The notes under the pieces are model-generated. The model was not told where the DNA came from, did not search any database, and was given only the letters and a program-made list of their open reading frames with translations. From NCBI GenBank assembly GCA_025769875.1, contig JAGFNK010000048.1, positions 119,324 through 183,323 of the forward strand: a stretch of 64,000 nucleotides of DNA, written 5' to 3'. This DNA comes from Russula earlei. Taxonomy: Eukaryota > Basidiomycota > Agaricomycetes > Russulales > Russulaceae. The translations under genes and the position numbers were made by a program. This document shows positions 24,201 to 36,623 of the stretch, in pieces (position 1 is the first letter of the stretch; every line of letters starts with the position of its first letter).

Positions 24201-25910
24201 TGACATGGCCACAGACCCAAATCATATGCTGAAGCCATGTCCTGCGCCGATGCGGCAGAATGGGAACTTGTGTGTGAAGATGAAAGACGCACCTTCAAAA
24301 ATATGGGTGTCTTCGAAATTGTCCTGCGCCCAAAAAATCGAAAAGTAGTGGGCAATAAATGGGTTTTCAAAATTAAACGAGGCCCAGACAGAAACATACT
24401 AAAATATAAAGCTCGCCTCGTCACACAGGGCTTCACTCAAATTGAAGGCATTGACTTCGACGAGATGTTTGCACCTGTAGCCAAAATGGTGTCCTTGCGC
24501 GCAATCCTTGCCATTGCTGCAGAAAGCGATCTGGAGGTTCACCAGATGGATGTCAAATCAGCCTATCTAAATGGTGAACTGAAAGATGAAATATACATGG
24601 AACCACCCCCTGGATTCCATGTACCCAACGGCATGGCACTCTGCTTGCTAAAGGCTGTATACAGCACCAAGCAAGGAGGATGCGTCTGGTATGAGAATAT
24701 CAGAGTGACACTCGCCCACATGGGTCACACTCCACATGGATGTGGATCACGTGGTCTTCATCCGAGAAACCCTGGGGAACCTATCATTTATAGCTCTCTA
24801 TGTCAATGACATTACTATGGCATCTGAAAGCCTAACTGCAATTGAGTCAGACAAAAAGGAACTAAAAAAACACTATGAGATGATGGACCTAGGTAACATT
24901 ACCTGGATCCTAGGCATCCATGTCACGTGTGATCGCCAGGAAGGTTGGATTGCGCTCTCCCAAGAGAAATATGTTGAGAAATGTTGGAGCGCTTTGGGAA
25001 AGCAGACGTCAAACCCATCAGCACCCCAACACTCGCAAACGAACACCTATTAAAGGTGCACTCACCTGAGGTGGACATCAAGTCCTATCAACACATGGTC
25101 AGTGCAATAATGTACCTCATGCTGGGAACACAACCTGACCTTGCGTACACCATTGCCGCACTTGGACGGCACACCTCTTGCCCAGGAAATGAGCACCATC
25201 ACGCACTTGAACGCGTGATCCAGTATATCTGGGGAAACAAGCAATCACTGCCTCGTTTTCCAACACGGACACAACACTCAGTTGACCTTGACTGGATATG
25301 TTGACGCGGACTGGGCCAGCGACATGAACAATAGGAAGTCAACCTCGGGATTTGTCTTCATGTTGGCAGAAGGGGCCATAAGCTGGAGTTCTAAGAAACA
25401 AATGTCAGTGGCTCTCTTGAGCACAGAGGTGGAGTATATTGTGGCCGCGCATGCAGCAAAGGAGGCCATATGGCTGAGATGGCTACTCCCCGAACTGGGA
25501 CAAAACCTCCATCTCCCCACCACTCTCCATGTCGATAACCAATCCACCATGGCCATTGCCAAGAACCCAGAGTTCCATGATTGCACCAAGCACATTGAGG
25601 TGCGACACCACTTCCTGCACCAAAAGGTCGACACTTGAGAGATCGATCTTGCATACACCCCAACTGAGGATCAAGTTGCTGATGTCTTGATGAAGGGACT
25701 CAGCAGGGAGAAACATGAGTGTTTCATGAAGGAAATGGGAGTGAACACACACCACCAGGGCTGAGGGGGCGTGTTGGATGTGCAGCCACCCAGTGGCGTG
25801 TGTATGGACAAAGCCGGACCGTACATGTAAATATTCGAATTAGTTGTTGTTCATTTTTTCCCTCAGTCTTTCACACACAAGACTGAGCAAAGCTTCCTTT
25901 AGCATCAACA
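21221..25910 (+). mobile_element. Copia-1 LTR retrotransposon
   Basis: The 5' LTR (21221-21467) and 3' LTR (25772-25910) both start TGTTGGATGTG and end TCAACA. GGTAG flanks both sides (21216-21220, 25911-25915). After the 5' LTR, ATTATGAGACC contains TTATGAG, complementary to the anticodon loop of a Met tRNA, a likely primer site. A purine-rich tract (GGGCTGAGGGGGCG) precedes the 3' LTR. The 5' LTR is 108 nt longer than the 3' LTR because a 24-nt block is duplicated. Confidence 0.92.
21638..25764 (+). pseudogene. Copia-1 gag-pol polyprotein relic
   Basis: Domains occur in Copia order. A gag zinc knuckle CTHCKLKGHEITEC lies near 22310 after a Lys-rich stretch. The protease site IDSGASCIM is near 22590. 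Integrase is at about 23060-23620, with a pre-integrase Cys pair and HNGIAEHMNRTL. Reverse transcriptase is at about 24240-24900, with VHQMDVKSAYLNGEL and an ALYVND catalytic box where YVDD is usual. RNase H is at about 25280-25640, with HVDNQSTMAIAKNP. Several frameshifts and TGA stops (for example 23734 and 25636) break it. The Asn in the YVND box would itself be expected to harm polymerase activity. Confidence 0.88.
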
Positions 25911-25968
25911 GGTAGTGCTGCCCAGACCAAAACCCATATATGATGGGACACCCAACACTATGCATAGT

Positions 25969-26644
25969 GTCAGAAAATTTGCACAAGTGCAATGCAGTTA
26001 CCCACGCACTTCTGAATAGCACCACTGAACTAAACTTACTACTTATCTAGGAGCCATGGTTTGACAGGGTAGGAACGGCACAGAAAGACACTGCCCGAAG
26101 CGGCATTGACATCCTGGGAGGGGTAGCCTCCCCAGTGTGGGAACTCCTCTACCTGGGATTTGAAGACAGCCAATGGCCCAAGGTAATGACATATGCGCGA
26201 AAACCCCACCCAGACAATAGCTTGGACCCAACCTTTGCAGCAATAACAAGACAGGACATGTGCAGCCACCCATGTGTGCAGGTAATAGATGTCATACTAG
26301 ACAATGAAACCTGGTGAGTGGTCAATTACTACCATTATCTAAGGGACACTACCATGCTAGCAACGCTAATATCACTAGATATTGACCCCATCATACTGAC
26401 ACTGATAATTGGTGACTTTAACACACACTCCCCAACCTGGTCACCACCAGATAACCCCAAATCGTATTGGGCCAACCACATAGAGGACTGGGCTGTGACT
26501 AATCTCCTCACCCTAGCTAACACACCTGGAGAAACAACATGCAGAGGAGTGGCTCATGAAAAAGATGTGACATTGGACCTTGCATGGTTTAACATGGCAG
26601 CGGTAAGACTCACCACCTTCAGTGATTTTAGCATAGACTGGGAA
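25969..26644 (+). pseudogene. LINE endonuclease domain (EEP type), disrupted
   Basis: The frame reads NAVTHALLNS, then a stop where the conserved QEPW Gln should be (TAG in place of CAG), then EPWFDRVG. GDFNTHSPTWSP and LDLAWFNMA follow, as in the apurinic-type endonuclease that nicks the target in fungal LINEs. A TGA near 26315 interrupts a probable TWR position. Solo LTR C cuts the domain at 26645, and the reading resumes at 27036. Confidence 0.8.
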
Positions 26645-27030
26645 TGTTGAACTGGAACCTGAACGGATCAAAGAAGGTGAAGACCTTCATACAAGGTTCA
26701 AGATCTGATGATGTATGTTACATGTTAGACAGAACTTTAGTATATGCGCTTATGTGCAATAGGGTTATGCATACTACGCTATCTATAACAAGATGTAGCC
26801 TTATGCTGCATCTAGAACGTTTCCACATCATGCATCACTGAGTGCGCGATATAGTGGACACCTGTAGTCACCTCTTTTGGACTTAGGAACAGCCCTGGGT
26901 CATAGAGGTATAAATACCATACATGTAGACGAGTATACATATCACTCTACACCCCAATATCACTTGAGCATTAGCACAACCTCTAAGGTGGGTTGCTTGG
27001 CCTGTTAGCTGTGCTCTATGCTGCGCAACA
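26645..27030 (+). mobile_element. Solo LTR C (386 nt)
   Basis: It begins TGTTGAACTGG, ends GCGCAACA and is flanked by GGGAA (26640-26644, 27031-27035). A TATAAATA box lies near 26910. Removing it and one TSD restores the LINE reading across the gap. Confidence 0.9.
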
Positions 27031-27035
27031 GGGAA

Positions 27036-29567
27036 GGCTCTCTTGGGTTGGACCACGCAATGCTCCAACTCACAGGAAGCCCCTACTTCCTTGACACAAC
27101 CCCCATGGTAAGCAACCCTGAGCTAGGCTACATAGTGGAGCCAGAGCAGCAAGAACCGTGGATCAAAACCTTTAAGGAAAAGTGCACAAGATGGAGCCTC
27201 ACACCCCACCCTTCCATCGGGAAACTGGATGAAGAGGTGAGCTGATACATGACTGACATACAGCAGACAAACTGCGAAACCCTCAAGACCAGGCATCCAA
27301 ATCAAAGACATGCTGCACCCTGGTGGGACACAGAATGCAAATGGGCTGTGCAGGCACTCAAAGAAACCACAGACCAGGAAGAATGGAAACAAGCACACAA
27401 TAGGCTTAAGTCCATCATCAAAACAGCAAAGCGTAAGTGGGCCAATGAGTATATTGATAAAGCATAACTTTGGGAAGTTGCCACTTGGAGACATGGACAC
27501 AAAACCACAAGGGTTCCCCCACTCAAGAAACTGGAAGGTTTTGCTAACTCCCATGAAGAAATGGCTGACACCCTTTCACAGTGTTTTTTTGCAGGAGAAC
27601 ATCTGGAGGTAGACACACACTTCCTAGACGACCCAGCCCTGCTCCCCCAATGCAAACTACCAATGATCCACCAAGATTTGGTAAGTGACCTACTTTGGAA
27701 AGTGTCTGGGTGAGCTGCACGAGGCCCCTTGGGGCATACCTGGACCATGATTAAGTGGGCCTGGGAAGCAAACCCAAGGAAACTCCTTGGACTCCTCTCA
27801 AATTGCCTCAAAGCTGGACACCACCCAAATGTCTGGAAGGAGGCCTTGGTCTGCATCATACCCAAGCCAAATAGGGCTGATTACATGATGGTGAAAAACT
27901 TCTGCCTGATAGCACTGCTGGAATGCCTAGGTGAGCTACTGGAGAAAATAGTAGCAAGAATTATATACCAAGACATGGCCAACCATGACCTTGTCCCCAT
28001 GATGCAATTCGGAGGAAGGAACACATTGTCAACAATTGATGCAGACCTCATGCTCCTACATGACATTCAGGCTGCACACCAAACAGGGCTCAAATGTGGG
28101 CTCCTACTATTAAACATCCAAGGCTTTTTCGACAATATAAACCACCAAAGACTAGCCCAAATAGTGGAGAACCTCGGATTTGCACCAGAAGTAGTACAGT
28201 GGTGCTGATCCTTTCTAACAAATAGGAAAGGCCAACTAAGATTCAATGGATGTGCATCTGACCCCCTAGAGCTTGGAGCAGGCACACCACAAGGCTCACC
28301 CGCCTCACCAGTTCTTTCCATACTATATACCTCCCCCCTACTTCACAAGGTGAAGGACTGGAACTGGACTGCCTTAGCCATGTATATTGATGATAGAGCC
28401 ATCTTCATGTGTGGACATGACTGGACTTTGGTGGAGACAGCGCTCTGGTCTGGGTACTTGGACTGCGCTAACTGGCTAAACAAAGCAGGCCTCAATGTGG
28501 AACCCAAAAAGACGGAGGTCATCTTCTTCAGGAAACGGAAAGAACATGACACCCCACCAAACCACCTATACCTACCACTCCCATCACACAATACCTACTA
28601 CCAGGTAGACATGGCTGACATGATTAAATACCTTGGCTTCTTCTTCGACTCACGACTCACCTGGACATGCCACATCGAGTACATGTGTAACATAGCGAGA
28701 GCATCACTGAAAGCACTCCAACTGCTAGGTAACTCAGTCAGAGGACTGGAGCAGGCAAAGTGGAGACAGGTATATCTCACCATCTGCCTCCCCACACTAA
28801 CCTATGGGCACCAGCTATGGTTTACAGGCAAACAAATAGGACTGGTCAAGAAACTACAAATGGTCCAGAATGAAGCAGTAAAGGTAATAACAGGGACATT
28901 CCACATGACCCCAAGGGAACCCCTCCACCAATTGCTTAACATTCTCCCCATGAACATACAACTAAACAAGCTAACTAACAATGCTGCAGTGTGATTACAC
29001 TGCACTACAAAAAACGGCCAACTAAGATGAAGGTTAGGAGGTGACTGGCACACCCACCCAAACAACACAACCTTACTGACACCCAACAACTGCAGGACAA
29101 AAACCACTCTGAAGTCACTAGCTCAATGAATGCCAGCGAACAGTCCATGCATTGAACAGTTCCACAACCTCCCACCTGGCACGCCCAAAAGCACACAGGA
29201 GACAACAACACAGGAGACCACAGCAGTGGAAACAGCAGAGACAATAATGCAGGGCAACATGCTAAGTACCTGAGGAAATCCACTTCCACAATCTACCAAC
29301 TCATTACAGGACATGCGTTCACTGGGGAATACACTCAAAGGTTTCACCTGAGACACATGCCTGCACAGATCATGTGCCCATGTGGTGAGCCTCTTCAAAC
29401 AGTTGAGCATGTGCTCCTGGCATGCCCACTCCACCAAGATGCATGATGCAGATATCTATCAGCGAATGGACACCTGCGGAATATAACCCAACTATTCAAC
29501 CACCCACTTCAAGAAAAGAGCACGCTTCTCTTTCTGATGGAAACCAAAGCATGCCTTTGTCAAGACA
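27036..29567 (+). pseudogene. LINE reverse transcriptase, disrupted
   Basis: Blocks typical of non-LTR reverse transcriptase occur in order: IIPKPN, LLLLNIQGFFDNINH, AGTPQGSPASPVL, the catalytic AMYIDDRAI, and KYLGFFFDSRLTW. A C-terminal Cys/His segment CPCGEPLQTVEHVLLACP follows near 29380. Stops near 27464 (TAA), 27712, 28206 and 28991 (TGA) break the frame, and solo LTR B cuts the C-terminus at 29568. Confidence 0.88.
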
Positions 29568-30386
29568 CATACTGCTGATCTGTGTGGACTCAGGAGCAGG
29601 TGGGCAAGGGTCGGAACAGATGATACGTGGCGAAGGTGGCGTTGAACAAGAGGACGAGCCAAATGATGAGGAGGTACCAGATGGGGACTGGTAGGTGTTG
29701 CAAGAGACAAAGGCGAAGGCTGGAGGCCAGTGTAGCGAGGGGACTTTAAACAAGGCGGTTGTTGAAGAGTACCTTGGAAGCGAGGGGAATCTTTAGACTG
29801 AGCGGTCGCAGGGGAGTACCCAGGAAGATGAGAGTATCACAAATGGACAGTCTGATGACTGCCATGCTTCATTGGGGCTTATATACAGTGTACAGGGTCG
29901 ATTACAAAGAACTGGGACTATTCTAGACTCTTTGGTACCATCCAATAGGACTACAGAGGCATAAACTTGCTTGTGTCAAGTTTCAGGCTTACTGAGCGCA
30001 TTACTGATCATTGTGGAGCGATGACATCATTATGATGTCACTGTGGAATGCTTAGTGAGCCTATGAGGTCACTGTGGAGTCGCTCAGTCAGCCATGATGT
30101 CATTGGAGCCTTGATGACATCAGATGATTTATGCAACAGTTTCTAAGAGTTTGTGCTGTTGTTTCGGGTCCTTGGTGGCTGAGTGGCCATGTGGCTGCCA
30201 CGCGATGATTACCTGATTAGGAAATGGGTGCCTGGTCGTGTTATTGTGCCTTTGCAATAGCGATATCTTGTACCACAGGAGGGATAGCCCAGAAAATGGA
30301 AGGGAGTCGGCAATGCAAAGTGAGAGAGGTCTCTCTTGAGTGAAATAGGATAATCTATGGCCAAGACCTGGCCTTGGTTCGTAACA
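29568..30386 (-). mobile_element. Solo LTR B (819 nt), inverted relative to A
   Basis: In minus orientation it starts TGTTACGAACC and ends CTTGACA. It is flanked by GCCTT on both sides (29563-29567, 30387-30391). Its sequence follows solo LTR A along the whole length with scattered substitutions. It interrupts the end of the LINE ORF. Confidence 0.9.
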
Positions 30387-31214
30387 GCCTTAAACCAAGG
30401 GAAACATGGGACCCAGGAGGAATAAGGGAGAACCGGGGAACGCAGAGACAACCCAACTAGCATAAGCCAGACCACCACACACTACACCCTACTGCTGTCA
30501 TACCGCCTTAGTGGACAACCCAAGCACCCTAACACCTAACCACAATACATCATTTACTATGCTTGTGACTGCCTCTGTATCATGTTGTATGTGCCATGGA
30601 ATACAAATTTGAAAAAAAAGTTGGTATCAAATGTAATATATTATTTTCATCATTAGTGCCTGTGATTTCAATTGGAGTACAGTAATACAGTAGTTTGATT
30701 GTTTGATTGAAGAAAATACTTTTCTCCTTATTCCCTCCTAGCATGGCATCTGAGAATTGTGCTGTAGGTGCTGACAGCAAGCTGAAAGATGCAAATGATA
30801 TTAGGTGGTATAACTCTGGTGATGACGAGACACCAATTGCTCCTGCAACAGGCAAGTTGAGACTGAATGACAGGGTGTCTATAACCATGGGACCATCTTC
30901 CAAAAGTGTGTCGCATGTTCTTGACATTTATGGTCATATTGACCCTACCTTTTGGAAGCTATGAAACACCTAAATGCTGCCAGTGCTGTTGCAGCAGTGG
31001 TTGTTGTTGGCCAATGATGTGTGATCAAGCCATCCAGGAAAGCAAAAGCTGTGGCAGGTATAGATTCTGGGGAGGACAACCAAACATCCGATCCTGGGGA
31101 AATAGGCAGGAAGCGCAAAAAATTGGCTGCCACTAAATCACGAACCTCCAAGTCAGCACCCAACCCAAAAGCACCTGCAACCTCAAAGTCAGTGCCCAAG
31201 TCAAATGCACGTAC

Positions 31215-32297
31215 TGTTGAGATTATCATTGATTTGGTGTGTTACCACTACCCTGGGACATTGTGATGTAATCACAGCTCAGATGCGTTGACGTGTTGGT
31301 TACATGGACTGGGCATCACTGGTTTAGCTCAGGTGCATGATGCGGCAGATCACACAGACCAGCTCAGCTCATATGCTGAGATCTGCATTAGTTACAATGA
31401 TAAGTTAATTGTTGACAATCAGTAGCTACTAATGACTGATCCTTTATGATACAAGTTGGTCGCTATGATGACTTTGCTTAGAGATGCTCTCGCTATTTAA
31501 GAGGCTCTCAATTAGTTAGATTGCTTCAGTCTTGTCTTACACAATACTGAAGTGATGTTAGGATTCTCGTGTTCTCCAACTGTCACCTGTTTTGCTGACT
31601 CATCTGTGATTACTCATATGTCCGCTTATTGATCTGGCTTAGTGATTGCTTACTGATTGCTTACTGATCCTGTCTGGCTTAGTGATTGCTTACTGATCCT
31701 GATCAGTAAGAGCTTACTCGCTGCTTATTGATTCATGACAGATACTAGGAAAGAATAACTCACGCGTAAGTCATTTCTAACATTCTTGAATTGCGCTTTC
31801 TGTATTTAAATACTACTGGTTCTCAGCTATGTGCACCCCGAGTTTCGTATGAATCGGATCAGCAGTTATTGAGATATCGTATAAATAGTCTGTGGTACCA
31901 AGAAGTCGAGCCTTATGCTCGACTTACACTTTTAAACAAGACAATCATCTTGTCTACCGATCTAAAACAAAATTATAGTGCAGACTCTATCTGAAAGAGG
32001 CCCCTCTCTTTTCTACATCCAATCTTCCTGAGATAATATCAAAGGGTTCGAAGTCTAGTGCTTGAACTATATCAAGCAACTCTTTCACTAAAGAGTCGGT
32101 ACTAAGATCTGTCGGATCTTAACAAGTGAGTACTTACTGTTTCCTATCTTATCTCTCGCATCTAATCACACGTTTTAGATATCTTGTGATAGGTATTACT
32201 GAATTATAGTCTTGTCTTACACAATACTGAAATATCTTGTGATAGATCTTAAGGATCTTATTGCTGTTATCATAACCTGTGCCCATCTGCTTCAACA
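31215..32297 (+). mobile_element. Solo LTR D (Copia-3 family), containing solo LTR H
   Basis: It begins TGTTGAGATTATC and ends CTTCAACA; the flanks are CGTAC and TGTAC, a TSD with one C/T difference. It is the same family as the LTR at 46788-47268. Without H it is about 509 nt. Removing it rejoins the hAT transposase frame (SNART to KKQEKK). Confidence 0.85.
31556..32124 (+). mobile_element. Solo LTR H (569 nt) nested in LTR D
   Basis: It begins TGTTAGGATTC, ends ATCTTAACA and is flanked by AGTGA (31551-31555, 32125-32129). The intact family copy at 47090 reads straight through this site. It has a TATAAATA box near 31880 and a GTCGAGCC...GCTCGAC hairpin, also present in the proposed Gypsy-1 LTR, so the two are probably related. 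Confidence 0.85.
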
Positions 32298-35200
32298 TGT
32301 ACAAAGAAGCAAGAAAAAAAAGCTGCAATTGTTGACAGTGATAATGAGGCAAATGGTGATGAGGAGGAGGGTGATGAAGAGGGTGAAGATCCAGTTGACA
32401 AATATGAGTGTCTGTGAGAACAAAGAGGATCAGATTGCCCAGTAAGTCATGATGTTCCCCAAAGTTGACTCAAGGCTGATTTAACCAATATTTTGTTGCC
32501 TAGGTGAGGAAGGCCTGTAGCTCCCATGGGAAAGATCAATGCACTGCAGACATTTGAACCATGTTTACCACCAAGGCATGGACAATGTCAGATAACACAA
32601 TTGGGAAAGGCCATTGGTGTGAGGTCTGCAAGTGCGTGGATTATCATGTGTACTTGTGCCTATCAGATCTCTTATCAATCACTTTCACTAGACATCACGG
32701 CAAATCCAAGGATTGGCTTACTGGTGGTGTCTTGACACTAAGGAAGCATATTAGTTGGTACATATTTCATTTACCATCCTCCGCCATCTGATGCCTGATG
32801 CTATTCTCAACAGGAACTGGGGAACTCATGGTGATACATACAAAACAAACTGTACCAAGCAAGGTATCACAATGTTTCCTGGTGTCGAACCATTGGAGGC
32901 CCCAGTTGAAAATATCCAGCTCCAAGATGGTAATATCGTCACATTTATGCAGGTTCTGAGTCATGCAAAACCAGTGAAGTGGACAAAGGAAGGGCTTCTT
33001 GAGCACATTGTTGAGCTCATAGTGGTTGAAGAAAAGGTATCATTTTGCAGTTATTCTCCAACTGACTTACTTCTGATCTTCTCAGGCATTTACCATCATC
33101 AAGAAGGTCCCTTTCCGAAGAATTCTTGGATACCAATGCCCACAAACCTCAGAGTTCAATATTCTGCACCACACCAAGTTACACGAGGAGATCATGTGCA
33201 AAGCTGAGGATGCAAAAGATCTCATAGTAGAAGAATTCAAGGTACAACATCATTCAAACTACGACTCATCTGTATGCAACTTATTTGCTGGTTAGGATAT
33301 TCTGGGCCAGATTTCAATCACATTTGACACGTGGATGTCAGATGCATCTGACCCGTATCTTGCAGTTACAGCTCACTACATCCATTCAGAGGCTGATCAG
33401 CCCAACAAGTGGGAACTCCGATCAAAAGTCTTGGGCTATTTGGAGATCAAGGGAAATCACAGTGGTGCAAATACTGCTGCAGTTATCCTTCATGTAATTG
33501 ATTGGTATGGTATATGTGACAAGGTGAGCCAACATCAGCTTCCACTGATGCATATAGCTTGGATGGGGAACATCAGACAACACAACAACCAATGACCATG
33601 CCATGCAAGTCTTACAGTGTGTTCAAGGATAGTCCTTCAGGTAGGAGGTGGATCACTTCCCAGCACCATGGCCAGTAGGCTCTACTTTACTTCAAGTTCT
33701 AATTGACAGTGATTGACAACTTCTCAGTTGTATGGAACATACCCTGAGCCTGGGGTCCAAGGCCTTTATCAAAGCCATTTGTCCAATGCGATCACAATAC
33801 AAGAAGTTAAAGAAACCAAGACCCATGGGAGGTATTGGGTTAGATGATGAAGGTGATGAGGATGGAGATGACAATGATGATGACGATGAGTTGGGGTGGC
33901 TTGCAAGTCTGACATGTGATACACCAATTGACAATGATGTGGAGGTTGATGACAACATGGAGTTTGATCCAGGTGATCTTCTCGGTAAAGTTCTTGCACT
34001 CATCAATCAGGTTCATTTCATTTCTTTTTTTATTAATATTGTGCGCTGAGCTTGGTATGCAGATACATGCTTCTCCACAAGCAAAGGTATTCTTCACGAC
34101 CATGTGCCAAGAAGAAGGTTTGAAGCCTCTTGAATTGATCAAATAGATCTGTATTCAATGGGGATCGATGTACAATCTTGTGGACTGAGTACTATTGAAT
34201 TGTGTGGTGAGTATTACTTGACCGCATGTAATGGTCCTGCTAATCCATTGACAGGCTGTTAACAAGTTCTGCTTGCTGGCCGATGCGAGTCCAAAGGTGC
34301 CCAATCTGAAAAAGAAGAAATATGGTGATTTCTCTATTGCCCCAGCAGAGTGGGAGTTACTTGAGTTGGTACATGATGTTTTGCGAGTAAGTTATTCAAA
34401 TTTCTATGCTGTTCACTGCGACTCATGAAGAGCTAGGAGACACGCAATGCTCAGTCTACATTTTCTTTGGAGATGGTTTCAACCATGTGGTGCACCATAC
34501 CTACCCTCGAATGTCTAATTAAGAATTGGGAGATCCTGGAAACGACTCCAAGATTTGCTCCAGTCCGGCATGGTATTGTAAAAGGTTTAGCAAAATTACA
34601 AAAATATAGTATGGCCATCAATCAAACGGACATATTCTTTGTCTGTCTTGGCATGTTGCCCATTCCTTTGCCTCAACAGACTATTCATGATGTCAATTGC
34701 CTGCAGCTCTTGAACCATCCATCAAGCTTGAGTACACAAAGCAGAACTGGTCATCTGAAAACTTTGAAAAGGGTCTTGCAGCATTTCCCAAATTAGTATG
34801 CTTCCTTCATGTCCTCTTTCATCATTAATTACCAGCATACCTTAGTTCAACGATTACTTTGAGCCCCCACCATCCCTTTCTGAGAAGCCCGCATCAACTG
34901 CAGGTGAGATCTTGATTTCACATTCATTTCTGTCATTTTCTCATAAGGGTACAGGTTCTCTGGTGAAGCCAAAAGGATTTGTGATGTCATTCATCCAAGC
35001 TTCAGTCCATGGGTGTGTTGAGCAAGAGCATGCAAGCTGCAGCCCATGCCAAGAATTTCTAGATTACACAAACAGTCCATTAGAGATTGGCAAACATGAT
35101 CTGGTTAAGTGGTGGGGGGTATGTTATCTGATACTTTGAAATACAGCCAATGTCTTACTATCATTTATAGCATCACCAGACACAGTTTCCAACACTAGCC

Positions 35201-36018
35201 TGCATTGCTTGCAATTATCTTGCTATTCAAGGCTCCTTGGTCCCATCCGAGTGTGCATTCTCATCAGGTGGATTGACAGATACAAAGGCTCAAAACCAGC
35301 TCAAACCAAATACCTTTGAAGCATTTCAGATCCTGAAGTGCTGTTACTGGGACAGGCTTATCATCGCAGAAGATGAAGCTGCTGTGCATGATCACACATG
35401 GGTACCAATGGAGCTTGATGATGAATTGTGATCTCATATTTTACCTACTCCAGAAATGTGTCCTGTTAAATCCTCAGATTAAGTGAAATCAGTTTATTGA
35501 GTGAGACTTGTATGAGTGAGCATGCAGTGTCCAAATGTGCTAGCATGTATGTGCAGGAGAAAGCTTGATAAGATAAGCAAAATTACTCAGTGTCTTGCAT
35601 GTGTAAGGGATCACTGTAATGTATAGTCCACGGCACATATGTAGGATAACTAAATAGTAGCATAGGATCACATATATTACATCAGAGCAATCCCCCAGTT
35701 GCCTTGGCACATGTGTGATTAGCCATGCAATCGATCTCAATCATGCATGCTCCTTATGTGGGAGATCATGACACGTACATATCCACATCTGATTGATCTC
35801 TGCTCACCCACTTCTGTTCTTGATCCATGCATGAGTTGTTTTTTTATATAACTAGGTTCTATGGTTCGAACCTAGCCAGAACCTGAACCAAACCTGCTGA
35901 ACCAGTTCTGTTGGTTCTGGTTCGCAGTTCTGGCTACCCCCTGCTTTTTGCCTGTTCTGGTTTGCAGTTCAGAGAAATAGCTTAGAGAACCAGACCAAAC
36001 CAAACTTCAGCATCCTTA

Positions 36019-36441
36019 GGTGAGATGGTGCAGTCCCAATAGTGGCTACAGGCAGCTATAACAATGATATATATTGATCTTTTACTTTTACTTGTGTGGC
36101 ACTGGCCCATAATGTGAACACCACATTCCATACATAGCCAAGTCCTGGATTTCACTTGATAATGATACTCCATTACAACTGTTTTCCCTAGTCCCCACCT
36201 AATCAAATTGCCTTTGTAAATAAATACATGGGGATGTTTCATCCCAGGTGGACTTTGATTTGCCATGTGTTACATCATGCTGTGCTTGGCCTGGCCTCAG
36301 GCTGCAAGCCAGGCCAAGCCAAGCTGGGCCAAAGTGATGGCTTTTAAGGGCTTTGGCCCAGCCTATGATTTGAAAAGCTAGAGCTGGGCCATCCAGGCCC
36401 CAGCTTGGGTAATCACGCATTATCATCAAACTTGCGTGACA
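36019..36441. other. Spacer between hAT end and foldback element
   Basis: AT-rich, with no gene. GGCCTGGC/GCCAGGCC and GGGCCAAAG/CTTTGGCCC inverted motifs crowd 36280-36360 and may be the end of another DNA transposon that I cannot delimit. Confidence 0.4.
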
Positions 36442-36623
36442 GGCAGGAAGGGATAAGTCAAGTCTGCTTATAGTCAACTCAGTGGACAATAAAAGTAAAA
36501 TATTTCAAGTGCTGAGTAGGCTCTGTTGTGGCCACAAATTATATTACATAAGTAATGACCTTAGTTGAGCACAAAAAATGTGACAAAAAAGGTTAAATAT
36601 GTGTTGAGATCTGCACTGCCCAG

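Larger units (their letters stand above)
19797..30618 (+). mobile_element. 5'-truncated LINE retrotransposon, itself multiply interrupted
   Basis: The block is bounded by the direct repeat AAGTTGGTATCAAATG (19781-19796 and 30619-30634), a target-site duplication in hAT sequence. Its 3' end is GAATACAAATTTG followed by an A-run. LINE sequence proper is 19797-19800, 21189-21220, 25916-26644, 27036-29567 and 30392-30618; the rest is later insertions. Only the second ORF (endonuclease and reverse transcriptase) is present, with no first ORF upstream, so it arrived 5'-truncated. The stretch 30392-30618 is its 3' untranslated end. Confidence 0.85.
30743..35431 (+). pseudogene. hAT transposase, intron-containing and decayed
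   Basis: The catalytic core begins near 33300 (ISITFDTWMSDASDPYLAVT, first catalytic Asp; KGNHSGANTA). The insertion-domain region CMEHTLSLGSKAFIKAICP follows near 33730, with an acidic run after it and FDPGDLLGKVLALINQ. The C-terminal dimerisation domain lies near 35150-35340 (FPTLACIACNYLAIQGS, VPSECAFSSGGLTDT). The N-terminal part (30743-32430) is acidic and basic and is split by solo LTR D. A Cys/His segment CEVCKCVDYHVYLC near 32620 may be the BED-type finger. Small introns are likely between blocks. Stops such as the TGA at 30962 suggest it is inactive. Confidence 0.82.
19576..36018 (+). mobile_element. hAT transposon, host of the first insertion nest
   Basis: The left end TAGGGATGCCGAAGTTTGG and the right end (reverse complement TAAGGATGCTGAAGTTTGG) are imperfect terminal inverted repeats of hAT type. 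Both ends carry clusters of GGTTCTG/GGTTCAG-like subterminal repeats (19590-19720 and 35862-36000). The transposase relic lies at 30743-35431 and reads left to right. No matching 8-bp target duplication was seen (TTCTTCTC on the left, GGTGAGAT on the right), so one end may belong to a rearranged copy. A LINE and a solo LTR interrupt the element. Confidence 0.7.

Noticed and set aside
29496..29753. Minus-strand frame reading through the LTR B end
   Set aside because: It crosses the boundary of a solo LTR and the LINE; it also appears in LTR A, so it is LTR sequence rather than a gene.
36202..36489. 96-aa minus-strand frame
   Set aside because: It spans the foldback arm and a palindromic GGCC-rich stretch; no protein feature.
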